DNA from: JALWSI01 sp964569095 [NCBI: uncultured Aquificales bacterium]
GTDB lineage: Bacteria; Thermosulfidibacterota; Thermosulfidibacteria; Thermosulfidibacterales
DNA: 5,727 nt
NCBI GenBank assembly: GCA_964569095.1
Contig: CAZMTB010000136.1
Location: 1 to 5,727 of the forward strand
Direction of reading: 5' to 3'
In this document: piece after piece, positions 1 through 5,727 of the stretch
Position numbering within the stretch: position 1 is the first letter of the stretch
How the letters are laid out: each line of letters opens with the position of its first letter
Program-made: the position numbers and the translations under genes
The notes under the pieces: model-generated
What the model saw: only the letters and a program-made list of their open reading frames with translations
Databases searched by the model: none
What the model was told of the DNA's origin: nothing

Positions 1-1560
1 GCTATATTTGTGGCCATGGGGTTTGCTGGGGTTATGGTCAACAGCCTTTTCGACATTGCAGTGAAGGAGCCTGCGTCGGGTATTGCTGGAATAGAAGCAA
101 GGAGGGTGAAAAGAAAGATAGTGCATGTACAGACTTTTTTACAAGAGATGGAACCTTTTGTTGAGGGAAAGGTGGAACTCAAGTTATGTCCTCTATCCTT
201 ACTGGAAGAGATATCTCTGGAAAAAAAGGAGATAGAGGGAGTTTATCTAATGCTAAAAGATCCTTCTTTATATCATGCGTGTATGGAAAGACTGCTTCCC
301 CAGAATGTTGTTAAAAGATGGGTAAGTGATGGAGAACCAACATCTACGATTGGCAAAATCTGCCTCGATCCTCTGACAGGTAGAAAAGTATTACCTGTTT
401 TTCAGCAATTAGGTGGAGGGAATGGCGTTCTTGTTGCTCTCCTCTCGCTAGAATGGCTACAAAGTGATGTGGAAGTATTGCCCTCCTTTGTAGGGGGTAT
501 GATTCTTTTCGACTCCTGGGGAGGATGTGCGCTGTTTGTTCCTCGTGACAAAGAAGAGACTTTCCTCATGGGAGAGAAGAAGATGCTTTGTCGCGCTTTA
601 AGGAAAGAGATTTCTAATAGAGTTTATAGAATAGGAAATGTATCTGTATGGAATGAGGATAGAAAGGCAAACGTTTTTTTACATGAAGTGGCGGGTAACC
701 TATACTGTGGAACGGTGGTGGTAAACAGCCGGATATTTGAATCGAAAAACACAATAGTAATAATAGCACTTCTGTTGACTTCTGTAGGAGTGTTTTTAGT
801 TATGTTGTTGGTCAATGCCGCGGTTAACCCCCTGATAGCAAAGGTGAACAGAATGGTTGGGTTTGCTGAAAATATTTCCTCGGGAAATTACGCAATAAGG
901 TTACAAGATTGTGGAGAGGATGAGCTTGGACATCTCTGTCACGCCCTGAACATTATGGCACAGTGCCTTGATGACTATGAAAAGCGGTACCTAGAGGCAA
1001 GAAACAGGTTACAAAAGATGTACCGTGAGAAGAAAGAACAGGCAGAGCGGGATCCCCTTACCGGATTATACAACCATGGCAAGCTCTATGACTCCATTGA
1101 AGAAGAGATGAAAAGGGTTAAAAGATACGGAGGCAGGTTCTCCATAGTGGTTTTTGACTTGGATTATTTTAAGGAAATAAACGATACTTATGGTCACTTG
1201 GTGGGAGACGAGGCTTTAAAGCTCTTTGCTAAAGTGCTTAAAGAGAGTTCTCGTGAAACAGATGTGGTAGGGCGATACGGGGGTGACGAATTCATGGTGG
1301 TGATGCCCAACACCTCATATGAGGATGCTACCGTGTTTGCCCAAAGAGTGCTGGAGGAGTTGGGCCATACCCACCTTAAGGTGGAGGACGGCGGCGATGT
1401 AAGGCTTAAAGTGAGTTATGGGGTTTCCATGTATCCCGAGGACGACTGCGAGGATAGCTCATTGGTGAAGTGTATAAAGTTGCTTATTTCTAAAGCCGAC
1501 GAAAGGATGTATCATCACAAAAGGATTCAAAAGGCAGAGAAGTGGAGAACGGATACCTGA
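1..1560 (+). CDS. Membrane-bound diguanylate cyclase (sensor-HAMP-GGDEF), 5' partial
   Basis: Likely makes cyclic di-GMP from two GTP in response to an external signal. The frame is open from base 1. The first residues (AIFVAMGFAGVMV...) form a hydrophobic helix without a preceding charged N-terminus, so the true start probably lies upstream; GTG at 10 and ATG at 16 are internal candidates. Numbering from the GTG at 10: residues ~20-247 are a probable extracytoplasmic ligand domain, Cache-like by layout only. ~249-268 is a second membrane helix, ~270-322 a HAMP-type linker, then a short coiled coil, then GGDEF from DPLTGLYN (348). The cyclase site looks complete: FDLDYF (382-387), N391, D400 and GGDEF (424-428). 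An RETD inhibitory I-site (415-418) lies five residues before GGDEF, implying product feedback. The sensor half is clearly AT-richer than the rest of the window. Its 3' end overlaps the exporter gene by 19 bases. The signal sensed is unknown. Confidence 0.93.
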   Translation, partial: AIFVAMGFAGVMVNSLFDIAVKEPASGIAGIEARRVKRKIVHVQTFLQEMEPFVEGKVELKLCPLSLLEEISLEKKEIEGVYLMLKDPSLYHACMERLLPQNVVKRWVSDGEPTSTIGKICLDPLTGRKVLPVFQQLGGGNGVLVALLSLEWLQSDVEVLPSFVGGMILFDSWGGCALFVPRDKEETFLMGEKKMLCRALRKEISNRVYRIGNVSVWNEDRKANVFLHEVAGNLYCGTVVVNSRIFESKNTIVIIALLLTSVGVFLVMLLVNAAVNPLIAKVNRMVGFAENISSGNYAIRLQDCGEDELGHLCHALNIMAQCLDDYEKRYLEARNRLQKMYREKKEQAERDPLTGLYNHGKLYDSIEEEMKRVKRYGGRFSIVVFDLDYFKEINDTYGHLVGDEALKLFAKVLKESSRETDVVGRYGGDEFMVVMPNTSYEDATVFAQRVLEELGHTHLKVEDGGDVRLKVSYGVSMYPEDDCEDSSLVKCIKLLISKADERMYHHKRIQKAEKWRTDT

Positions 1561-2183
1561 GCCAGTATCTGGTATTTCTGTTTCAGGTGGTGGTTATCTC
1601 CATGTCGGGGGTGATGGCTCCTGGCCCTATCACTACGGCAACCATAGTGGAGGGCAGCAAGGCACGAGGGGCAGGGGTCTCTATTGCCTTGGGACACGGG
1701 GTGGTGGAGATCCCCTTGATTCTTGCCATTCGCTACGGACTTGGATCGGTTTTCAACCTCTCGGGAGTGAAGGCCACCATAGGACTGGTGGGCGGTGTAG
1801 TGCTTCTGGTGATGGGGGTTTCCATGGTGAGGCAGGCCAAGCAGGTGAGAGAGGTTGAGGAGGTCGATGGCCTTCGTTCTCCTTTCATGACCGGTGTTCT
1901 TCTAAGTGCTGGAAATCCTTATTTTCTCGTGTGGTGGGCTACTGTGGGTGCCGTCTTGATACTGAAGTCCATAACCTTCGGCTTGGTGGGGTTTCTCATC
2001 TTTATCTTGGTGCACTGGCTTTGTGACCTGGGATGGTATGCTTTTCTCTCTTCACTCTCCTTCCAAGGTGGAAGGTTCTTTGGACGCAGGTTTCAACAGG
2101 GGATTTTTGTTGTTTGCGGAGTGTTCCTGGTCCTTTTCAGTTTCAAATTTATTTTATCCTCTATAGGCATGTTCTGGACTTAG
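1542..2183 (+). CDS. LysE/RhtB-family translocator (amino acid exporter-like)
   Basis: A 213-residue inner-membrane protein of the LysE superfamily, whose studied members export amino acids such as lysine, arginine, threonine or homoserine by a proton- or ion-coupled mechanism. About six hydrophobic segments are visible (roughly 8-28, 45-70, 74-96, 118-140, 145-167, 184-208). Family marks are SGVMAPGP (22-29) in helix 1, the G/A-rich stretch ending GHGVVE (51-56), SAGNPYFLVWW (122-132) and CDLGWY (161-166). The length is normal for the family. The start is GTG at 1542, inside the preceding GGDEF gene; the next in-frame Met (residue 21) would cut helix 1, so the GTG is preferred although its ribosome binding site is weak. 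Overlap suggests translational coupling to the cyclase gene. The substrate cannot be read from sequence. Its place before nadB might be incidental. Confidence 0.9.
   Translation: MENGYLSQYLVFLFQVVVISMSGVMAPGPITTATIVEGSKARGAGVSIALGHGVVEIPLILAIRYGLGSVFNLSGVKATIGLVGGVVLLVMGVSMVRQAKQVREVEEVDGLRSPFMTGVLLSAGNPYFLVWWATVGAVLILKSITFGLVGFLIFILVHWLCDLGWYAFLSSLSFQGGRFFGRRFQQGIFVVCGVFLVLFSFKFILSSIGMFWT
1550..1571 (+). other. Potential RNA hairpin at the cyclase/exporter gene overlap
   Basis: Bases 1550-1556 (CGGATAC) can pair with 1565-1571 (GTATCTG) in a seven-base-pair stem with one G-U pair and an eight-base loop. The stop codon of the cyclase gene (1558-1560) lies in the loop, and the stem starts six bases after the exporter's GTG codon. 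No T-run follows, so it is not an intrinsic terminator. It could affect ribosome re-initiation, or be chance. Confidence 0.25.
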
Positions 2184-2184
2184 G

Positions 2185-2212
2185 GTGACAGGTTTAGGGC
2201 TGGTGTGATACT
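2185..2212 (+). promoter_or_regulatory. Candidate sigma-70-type promoter for nadBA
   Basis: GTGACA at 2185-2190 matches the -35 consensus TTGACA at five of six positions. After a 16-base spacer, GATACT at 2207-2212 matches TATAAT at four of six, and TG at 2204-2205 supplies an extended -10. It sits in the only sizeable gap of the window, just after the exporter stop codon, and would give a leader of about 30 bases before the nadB ATG at 2250. I could not identify a clear NiaR or other NAD-regulator operator here. Confidence 0.4.
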
Positions 2213-2232
2213 CTTTTGCAACGAAAGGAGAA

Positions 2233-2240
2233 GGGAGGAA
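2233..2240 (+). promoter_or_regulatory. Ribosome binding site of nadB
   Basis: GGGAGGAA ends about ten bases before the ATG at 2250. It supports that ATG over the upstream in-frame GTG at 2205, which lies inside the candidate promoter and would add 15 charged residues ([14 protein letters not shown]...) before the FAD-binding strand. Another purine-rich run, AAAGGAG at 2224-2230, is too far upstream to be the main site. Confidence 0.7.
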
Positions 2241-2249
2241 CGCGCCGGA

Positions 2250-3815
2250 ATGGAACGCTCTGAGGTCTTGGTGGTTGGAAGCGGGGTTGCAGGGTGCGTT
2301 GCGGCTTTGAAGGCTGCTGAGTGTGGTTTCAGCGTTAACCTGGTTACGAAAGGGGAGGAGCCGGAAGAGTCCAACACCTACTACGCCCAAGGGGGTATAA
2401 TCTACAAGGGCAAGGAGGGTACGGATTCTCCTGATCTCCTGGTAAAGGACATACTTGAGGCAGGGGCAGGTGCATCGTTGCCTCAGGCTGCCCGGGTGCT
2501 GGCCGAAGAAGGACCTGCCATGGTGGAAAAGTACCTGATGGAGCTAACCCAGGTGCCTTTCAACAGGGACGAGAGTGGCGAGTTGGACCGAACCGAAGAG
2601 GCGGCACACTCGGTGAGGAGAATAATACACGCCGACGACCTGACCGGAAGGGCCATAGAGGTTGCCTTGATAAGAAAGGTGCTCAATACCCCGGGCATAA
2701 AGGTGTTCACCAACCACGTTGCAATAGACCTGCTGACTCCCGAGCACCACACTGGTGACCCTTTAAACGTTTACGATCCGCTGAGCGTGGTGGGAATCTA
2801 CGCCTACGACGCCACCACCAAAGAGGTTAAGAGGTTTCTATCGAAAGTGACCGTTCTGGCCACCGGAGGACTGGGAAGGGTCTTTCTTCACACCACCAAT
2901 CCAAAGGGAGCCACGGGAGACGGCTTTGCCATGGCATACCACGCGGGGGCCAGGGTGATAAACATGGAGTACGTCCAGTTTCACCCCACCACCCTCTTCC
3001 ATAGGGACGCAGAGAGGTTTCTCATCTCTGAGTCGGTGAGGGGGGAGGGAGGGGTTCTGCTCACTCCCAAAGGGGAGCCCTTCATGGAGAAGTACCACCC
3101 CTTGGGCTCCTTGGCACCCAGGGACGTTGTGGCAAGGGCAATACACCAGGAGATGGTTGAGAACGGTTACCAGTACGTGCTTTTGGACCTGGCCTCTCAC
3201 ATGGGCGCCCAGGCCATAAGAGAGAGGTTTCCCACCATCTACGAGACCTGCAACAGGTACGGGATAGACATCTCTACCCAACCCATCCCTGTTGTCCCTG
3301 CCACCCACTTCTCCTGCGGGGGGGTGAAGGTGGACCTGTGGGGAAGGACCACTATTGAGAGACTCTTTGCAGTGGGCGAAGTCTCTTGCACTGGGGTTCA
3401 CGGGGCCAATCGGCTTGCGTCAACCTCTTTGCTGGAGGGAATCGTGTGGGGAGACAGGTGTATCAGAAAGATAGCCGAGGAGTGGAAGAGGTACGAGAAT
3501 CCTCCTGAATATCCCATTCCCCACTGGGTGGACACCGGGGTTGAGGAGCCCGATCCTGCATTGGTTAAGCAAGACTTCATCACCCTGCGTCACATCATGT
3601 GGAACTACGTGGGATTGGCCCGGAGCCGTAGGAGGCTTCAGAGGGCCATAATTGACCTTCGTCACCTGTGGAGAGAGGTGGAGCACTTCTACAAGTACAG
3701 CAAGCTGAGCAAGGAGCTGATTGAATTGAGACATGCCCTCCAGACGGGTCTCATCGTGGCCAAGGCGGCCCAGGGTAACCGCACCAGCAGGGGTTGCCAC
3801 TACAGAATAGATTGA
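2250..3815 (+). CDS. nadB: L-aspartate oxidase
   Basis: FAD enzyme that oxidises L-aspartate to iminoaspartate, the first step of de novo NAD synthesis; electrons can go to oxygen or, in anaerobes, to fumarate. With the ATG at 2250 the protein has 521 residues, close to characterised NadB (~540). It opens with the dinucleotide-binding strand [10 protein letters not shown] (6-15), then YYAQGGI (44-50). The region [14 protein letters not shown] (121-134), the ATGGLGR turn (204-210) and [10 protein letters not shown] (388-397) are typical of the aspartate oxidase/fumarate reductase flavoprotein family. Residues matching the catalytic and substrate-binding set known from E. coli NadB are present: E117, H245, R291, H353 and R388. 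The C-terminal helical domain ends SRGCHYRID, stopping just short of the common extra residues after the RxD. It is followed after 16 bases by nadA, the enzyme that takes up its unstable product. Succinate dehydrogenase/fumarate reductase subunit A is a paralogue, but the nadA neighbour and the EEAAHS motif favour NadB. Confidence 0.97.
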   Translation: MERSEVLVVGSGVAGCVAALKAAECGFSVNLVTKGEEPEESNTYYAQGGIIYKGKEGTDSPDLLVKDILEAGAGASLPQAARVLAEEGPAMVEKYLMELTQVPFNRDESGELDRTEEAAHSVRRIIHADDLTGRAIEVALIRKVLNTPGIKVFTNHVAIDLLTPEHHTGDPLNVYDPLSVVGIYAYDATTKEVKRFLSKVTVLATGGLGRVFLHTTNPKGATGDGFAMAYHAGARVINMEYVQFHPTTLFHRDAERFLISESVRGEGGVLLTPKGEPFMEKYHPLGSLAPRDVVARAIHQEMVENGYQYVLLDLASHMGAQAIRERFPTIYETCNRYGIDISTQPIPVVPATHFSCGGVKVDLWGRTTIERLFAVGEVSCTGVHGANRLASTSLLEGIVWGDRCIRKIAEEWKRYENPPEYPIPHWVDTGVEEPDPALVKQDFITLRHIMWNYVGLARSRRRLQRAIIDLRHLWREVEHFYKYSKLSKELIELRHALQTGLIVAKAAQGNRTSRGCHYRID

Positions 3816-3820
3816 GAGGC

Positions 3821-3824
3821 GGAG
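3821..3824 (+). promoter_or_regulatory. Ribosome binding site of nadA
   Basis: GGAG within the purine-rich GAGGCGGAGTG lies seven bases before the ATG at 3832, in the 16-base gap after the nadB stop codon. There is no room for a separate promoter or terminator, so nadA is almost certainly co-transcribed with nadB. Confidence 0.65.
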
Positions 3825-3831
3825 TGAAACC

Positions 3832-4752
3832 ATGGAGTTTACCCAAGAGGTTACCAGGAAACAGGAGGAGATAAGGAGACTTAAAGAGGAGAACGACGTT
3901 TACATTATGGCCCACTACTACCAGAGGCCCGAGGTGCAGGCCATATCGGACGTGGTGGGTGACTCCCTTGAGCTGAGCAGAAAGGCGGCGGGTATCACGT
4001 CGTCCACCATACTCTTCTGCGGGGTCTATTTCATGGCAGAGGTGGCAAAGATACTGGCCCCTGATAAGAGGGTTCTCATACCATATCCCCAGGCGGGCTG
4101 CCTGCTTGCAGACATGGCCCTGCCCCAGGAGGTGGAGAAGGCCAAGAAAGAGCACCCCAATGCCAAGGTGGTTGCCTACGTTAACACCACCGCAGCCACC
4201 AAGGCTCTGGCAGACGTTATATGCACCTCTGCCAATGCGGGGGATGTGATGAGGGCAATAGACTCCGATGAGGTGATCTTTCTGCCCGACAGCCATTTGG
4301 GCGGCTACCATGTGAGACACGGCGTAAAAAAAAGGGTTCACCTGTGGGACGGCTACTGTCCCGTTCACAAGAGGATAACCCGTGAGAGTTTAGAGCGGGT
4401 GTTGGAGAAGCATCCCGACGCAGAGGTGGTGGTGCATCCCGAGGTTCCGCCAGAGGTGTCAGATATGGCCCACTTCGTGGGAAGCACCTCTCAACTTGTC
4501 AGGTACATAGCCTCGAGTGATCACCACAAGTTCCTGGTGGGAACCGAGGAGGGTACCCTATTCAAGATAAGGGAAGCGGCTCCCCAAAAGGAGCTTCTGC
4601 TTCCGGATCCCCTCCCCGTGTGCGACCAGATGAAGATGATCACCTTGGATAGGATCCTCGTTTCTCTCAAGGAGGGGCTTTACGAGGTGGAGGTTGAGGA
4701 GGATACCGCCTCAAGAGCCCGGGTGGCCATACAGAGGATGCTGGAACTGTGA
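3832..4752 (+). CDS. nadA: Quinolinate synthase, [4Fe-4S] type
   Basis: Condenses iminoaspartate from NadB with dihydroxyacetone phosphate to give quinolinate, in the cytoplasm, using an oxygen-sensitive [4Fe-4S] cluster. The 306-residue length is that of the compact NadA type known from Thermotoga and Pyrococcus, lacking the N-terminal extension of the E. coli enzyme. The three expected cluster cysteines are C90 (AGC), C176 (DGYCPVH) and C264 (LPVCDQMK), spaced 86 and 88 residues as in compact NadA. Substrate-site motifs are also present: AHYYQ (27-31, H28 and Y30), GDSLELS (43-49), YVNTT (116-120), CTSANA (131-136), VHPEVP (201-206, H202 and E204) and GSTSQ (217-221). Near the C-terminus MKMITLDRIL matches the usual ending. 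One departure is IPYPQAGC before the first cysteine, where many NadA have an acidic residue after the proline. Start ATG follows a good GGAG site. nadC is not found next to it in this window. Confidence 0.97.
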   Translation: MEFTQEVTRKQEEIRRLKEENDVYIMAHYYQRPEVQAISDVVGDSLELSRKAAGITSSTILFCGVYFMAEVAKILAPDKRVLIPYPQAGCLLADMALPQEVEKAKKEHPNAKVVAYVNTTAATKALADVICTSANAGDVMRAIDSDEVIFLPDSHLGGYHVRHGVKKRVHLWDGYCPVHKRITRESLERVLEKHPDAEVVVHPEVPPEVSDMAHFVGSTSQLVRYIASSDHHKFLVGTEEGTLFKIREAAPQKELLLPDPLPVCDQMKMITLDRILVSLKEGLYEVEVEEDTASRARVAIQRMLEL

Positions 4753-4773
4753 CCTCCTTTGGGGATTGTGTGC

Positions 4774-4781
4774 GGGGGGGG
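4774..4781 (+). promoter_or_regulatory. G8 tract serving as likely ribosome binding site of the PAS gene
   Basis: Eight consecutive G lie seven bases before the ATG at 4789 and are the only Shine-Dalgarno-like sequence in the 36-base gap after nadA. The in-frame GTG at 4783 is too close to the tract, and GTG at 4768 and TTG at 4759 have no site of their own, so the ATG is preferred. A homopolymer of this length can vary by slippage, which would change spacing rather than reading frame. Confidence 0.45.
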
Positions 4782-4788
4782 TGTGATA

Positions 4789-5727
4789 ATGCAGCTTGGG
4801 GAAATTAGGAATATCCTCTTCCAAAAGCTTGTAGAAGGCTCCATGGTAGGAATGTACCTGAACGACGGGGAGCGCTTCTTCTACGTGAACGATGCCTTTG
4901 CCAACCTATTTGGCTACCAGAGGGAAGAGGTGCTCGAACGCATCACCCCCATGGACTTGGTAGCTCCGGAGTATCGGGATCTCGTCTCCGAGTACCTGTC
5001 CAAGAGGTTGTCTGGAGAGGTAGAGGAGGTGAGATTCGTGGTGGAGCTTCTCAAAAAGGATGGCACCACATTCTGGGGAGAGGTTTTTGGCAAGAGATTT
5101 GATGGTGCCGATCGTCCCCTGGTTATGGGCTCCGTTGTGGACGTCTCTGGGCAGAAGATAATCGAGGAGGAGCTTAGGGAGAGCAGAGACGCCTTTGAGA
5201 GGGTGGTGAATACTATAAGCGACCTGGTGGTGGTGCTTGACAAGGATCTCAGGATAAAGCTGGCCAATCCCGCGGTATTCAAGGCCGTAAAACGACCTCC
5301 CAGGGACTTTCTCGGGAGGTACTGCTACGAGATTTTCCAGAATAGGAGCACCATTTGCGAGAACTGCCCTGCTATAGAGGCGAGAGAAACGGGTAAGGTG
5401 GTGCACCGCATGAGGCACAATCCTGACGGAACGGCTCTGGATAGAAGGGTGTATCCCATATTCAACCAGCGGGGAGAGCCTTCAGAGACCCTCATCGTGG
5501 CCTCTGACGTCACCGATAAGTACCGAGCTGAAAAGGCCCTTAGAGAGAGCGAGGCTCTCTACCGTAGCCTCATGAACGACGTGATAGATAAGTCCAGGGT
5601 TGGGGTCTTCATCCTCGACCCTCAGTTTAACATAGTTTGGGTAAACAAAGCTATAGAGGAGTTTTTTGGGATCGACAGGGAGAAGGTTATAGGAAAAAGT
5701 AAGCGGGAGCTGGTCGAAGAGTGTATC
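4789..5727 (+). CDS. Multi-PAS sensory protein, 3' partial
   Basis: The 313 visible residues hold three PAS domains in tandem, and the gene continues past the window. There is no signal peptide or membrane helix in this part, so the sensing region is probably cytoplasmic. PAS1 spans ~11-120 (FFYVNDAFANLFGY, 30-43, is the typical core) and ends with VVDVSGQK. A helical linker, IIEEELRESRDAF (124-136), leads to PAS2 (~133-245), which carries C179 and C190-x-x-C193 in the pattern CYEIF...CENCP and ends with SDVTDKYRAE. PAS3 starts at ~256, with VGVFILDPQFNIVWVN (271-286) and then IGKSKREL (301-308). The output module is not visible; histidine kinase, GGDEF/EAL or sigma-54 activator are all possible. 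The gene is in the same frame as nadA, 36 bases after its stop codon, on the same strand, so it may be read from the nadBA transcript. The start choice is explained at the G8 tract. Confidence 0.9.
   Translation, partial: MQLGEIRNILFQKLVEGSMVGMYLNDGERFFYVNDAFANLFGYQREEVLERITPMDLVAPEYRDLVSEYLSKRLSGEVEEVRFVVELLKKDGTTFWGEVFGKRFDGADRPLVMGSVVDVSGQKIIEEELRESRDAFERVVNTISDLVVVLDKDLRIKLANPAVFKAVKRPPRDFLGRYCYEIFQNRSTICENCPAIEARETGKVVHRMRHNPDGTALDRRVYPIFNQRGEPSETLIVASDVTDKYRAEKALRESEALYRSLMNDVIDKSRVGVFILDPQFNIVWVNKAIEEFFGIDREKVIGKSKRELVEECI

Noticed and set aside
2184-2249. NiaR operator or NAD-related riboswitch upstream of nadB
   Set aside because: No convincing palindrome or repeated operator motif was found, and the leader is too short for known NAD-sensing riboswitches.
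3040-3054. G-rich run (G6-A-G3-A-G4) as a possible G-quadruplex
   Set aside because: There are only three separated G-runs, so it does not meet the four-run pattern. The bases encode the conserved VRGEGGV segment of NadB, which explains them.
2838-3401. 187-codon open frame on the - strand inside nadB
   Set aside because: It lies wholly antisense to a strongly conserved gene, is rich in P, G, H and V as expected from mirrored GC-rich codons, and shows no recognisable domain or start context.
3751-4368. 205-codon open frame on the - strand spanning the nadB end and nadA
   Set aside because: Antisense shadow of nadA with no domain signature. The length follows from the low frequency of stop codons in the reverse frame of GC-rich coding DNA.
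4753-4788. Terminator after nadA
   Set aside because: No stable inverted repeat followed by a T-run is visible in the 36-base gap, so read-through into the PAS gene is more likely.
4906-5418. 170-codon and other - strand open frames opposite the PAS gene
   Set aside because: The + strand frame encodes clear PAS domains throughout. The reverse frames show composition typical of shadows.

Overview
The window is a compact bacterial segment with five protein-coding genes, all on the + strand, and no intergenic stretch longer than about 66 bases. It reads: membrane diguanylate cyclase (5' end outside the window), LysE-type exporter, nadB, nadA, and a multi-PAS sensory protein (3' end outside the window). 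I see no RNA gene, insertion sequence, CRISPR array or attachment site.

Organism: an exact lineage cannot be read from the window. Arg is mostly AGG/AGA and Ile is often ATA. The window also carries the aspartate route to NAD with an Fe-S NadA, a LysE-type exporter and c-di-GMP/PAS signalling. Together these fit an anaerobic, possibly thermophilic bacterium, for example Synergistota or a similar group. This is a low-confidence inference from codon and gene style only. Spot counts show about 33-48% GC in the first ~1.2 kb and about 55-60% GC in nadB/nadA.

Layout: bases 1-1560 encode an extracytoplasmic sensor, a membrane helix, HAMP and an intact GGDEF domain. Its end overlaps by 19 bases the start of a six-helix LysE/RhtB-family translocator (1542-2183). 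A 66-base gap then holds a plausible sigma-70-like promoter and a Shine-Dalgarno site in front of nadB (2250-3815). nadA (3832-4752) follows after 16 bases. After another 36 bases, including a run of eight G, a PAS-PAS-PAS protein begins at 4789 and runs off the end.

How they work together: NadB oxidises L-aspartate to iminoaspartate, and NadA condenses this with dihydroxyacetone phosphate to give quinolinate, the precursor of the NAD ring. nadC, the usual third gene, is not in the window; the next gene is the PAS protein. The exporter and the two signalling proteins have no proven link to NAD synthesis. Tight spacing and a common strand suggest co-transcription at least of nadB-nadA, possibly with the PAS gene. 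I found no convincing evidence of an undescribed system; the oddities below are modest.
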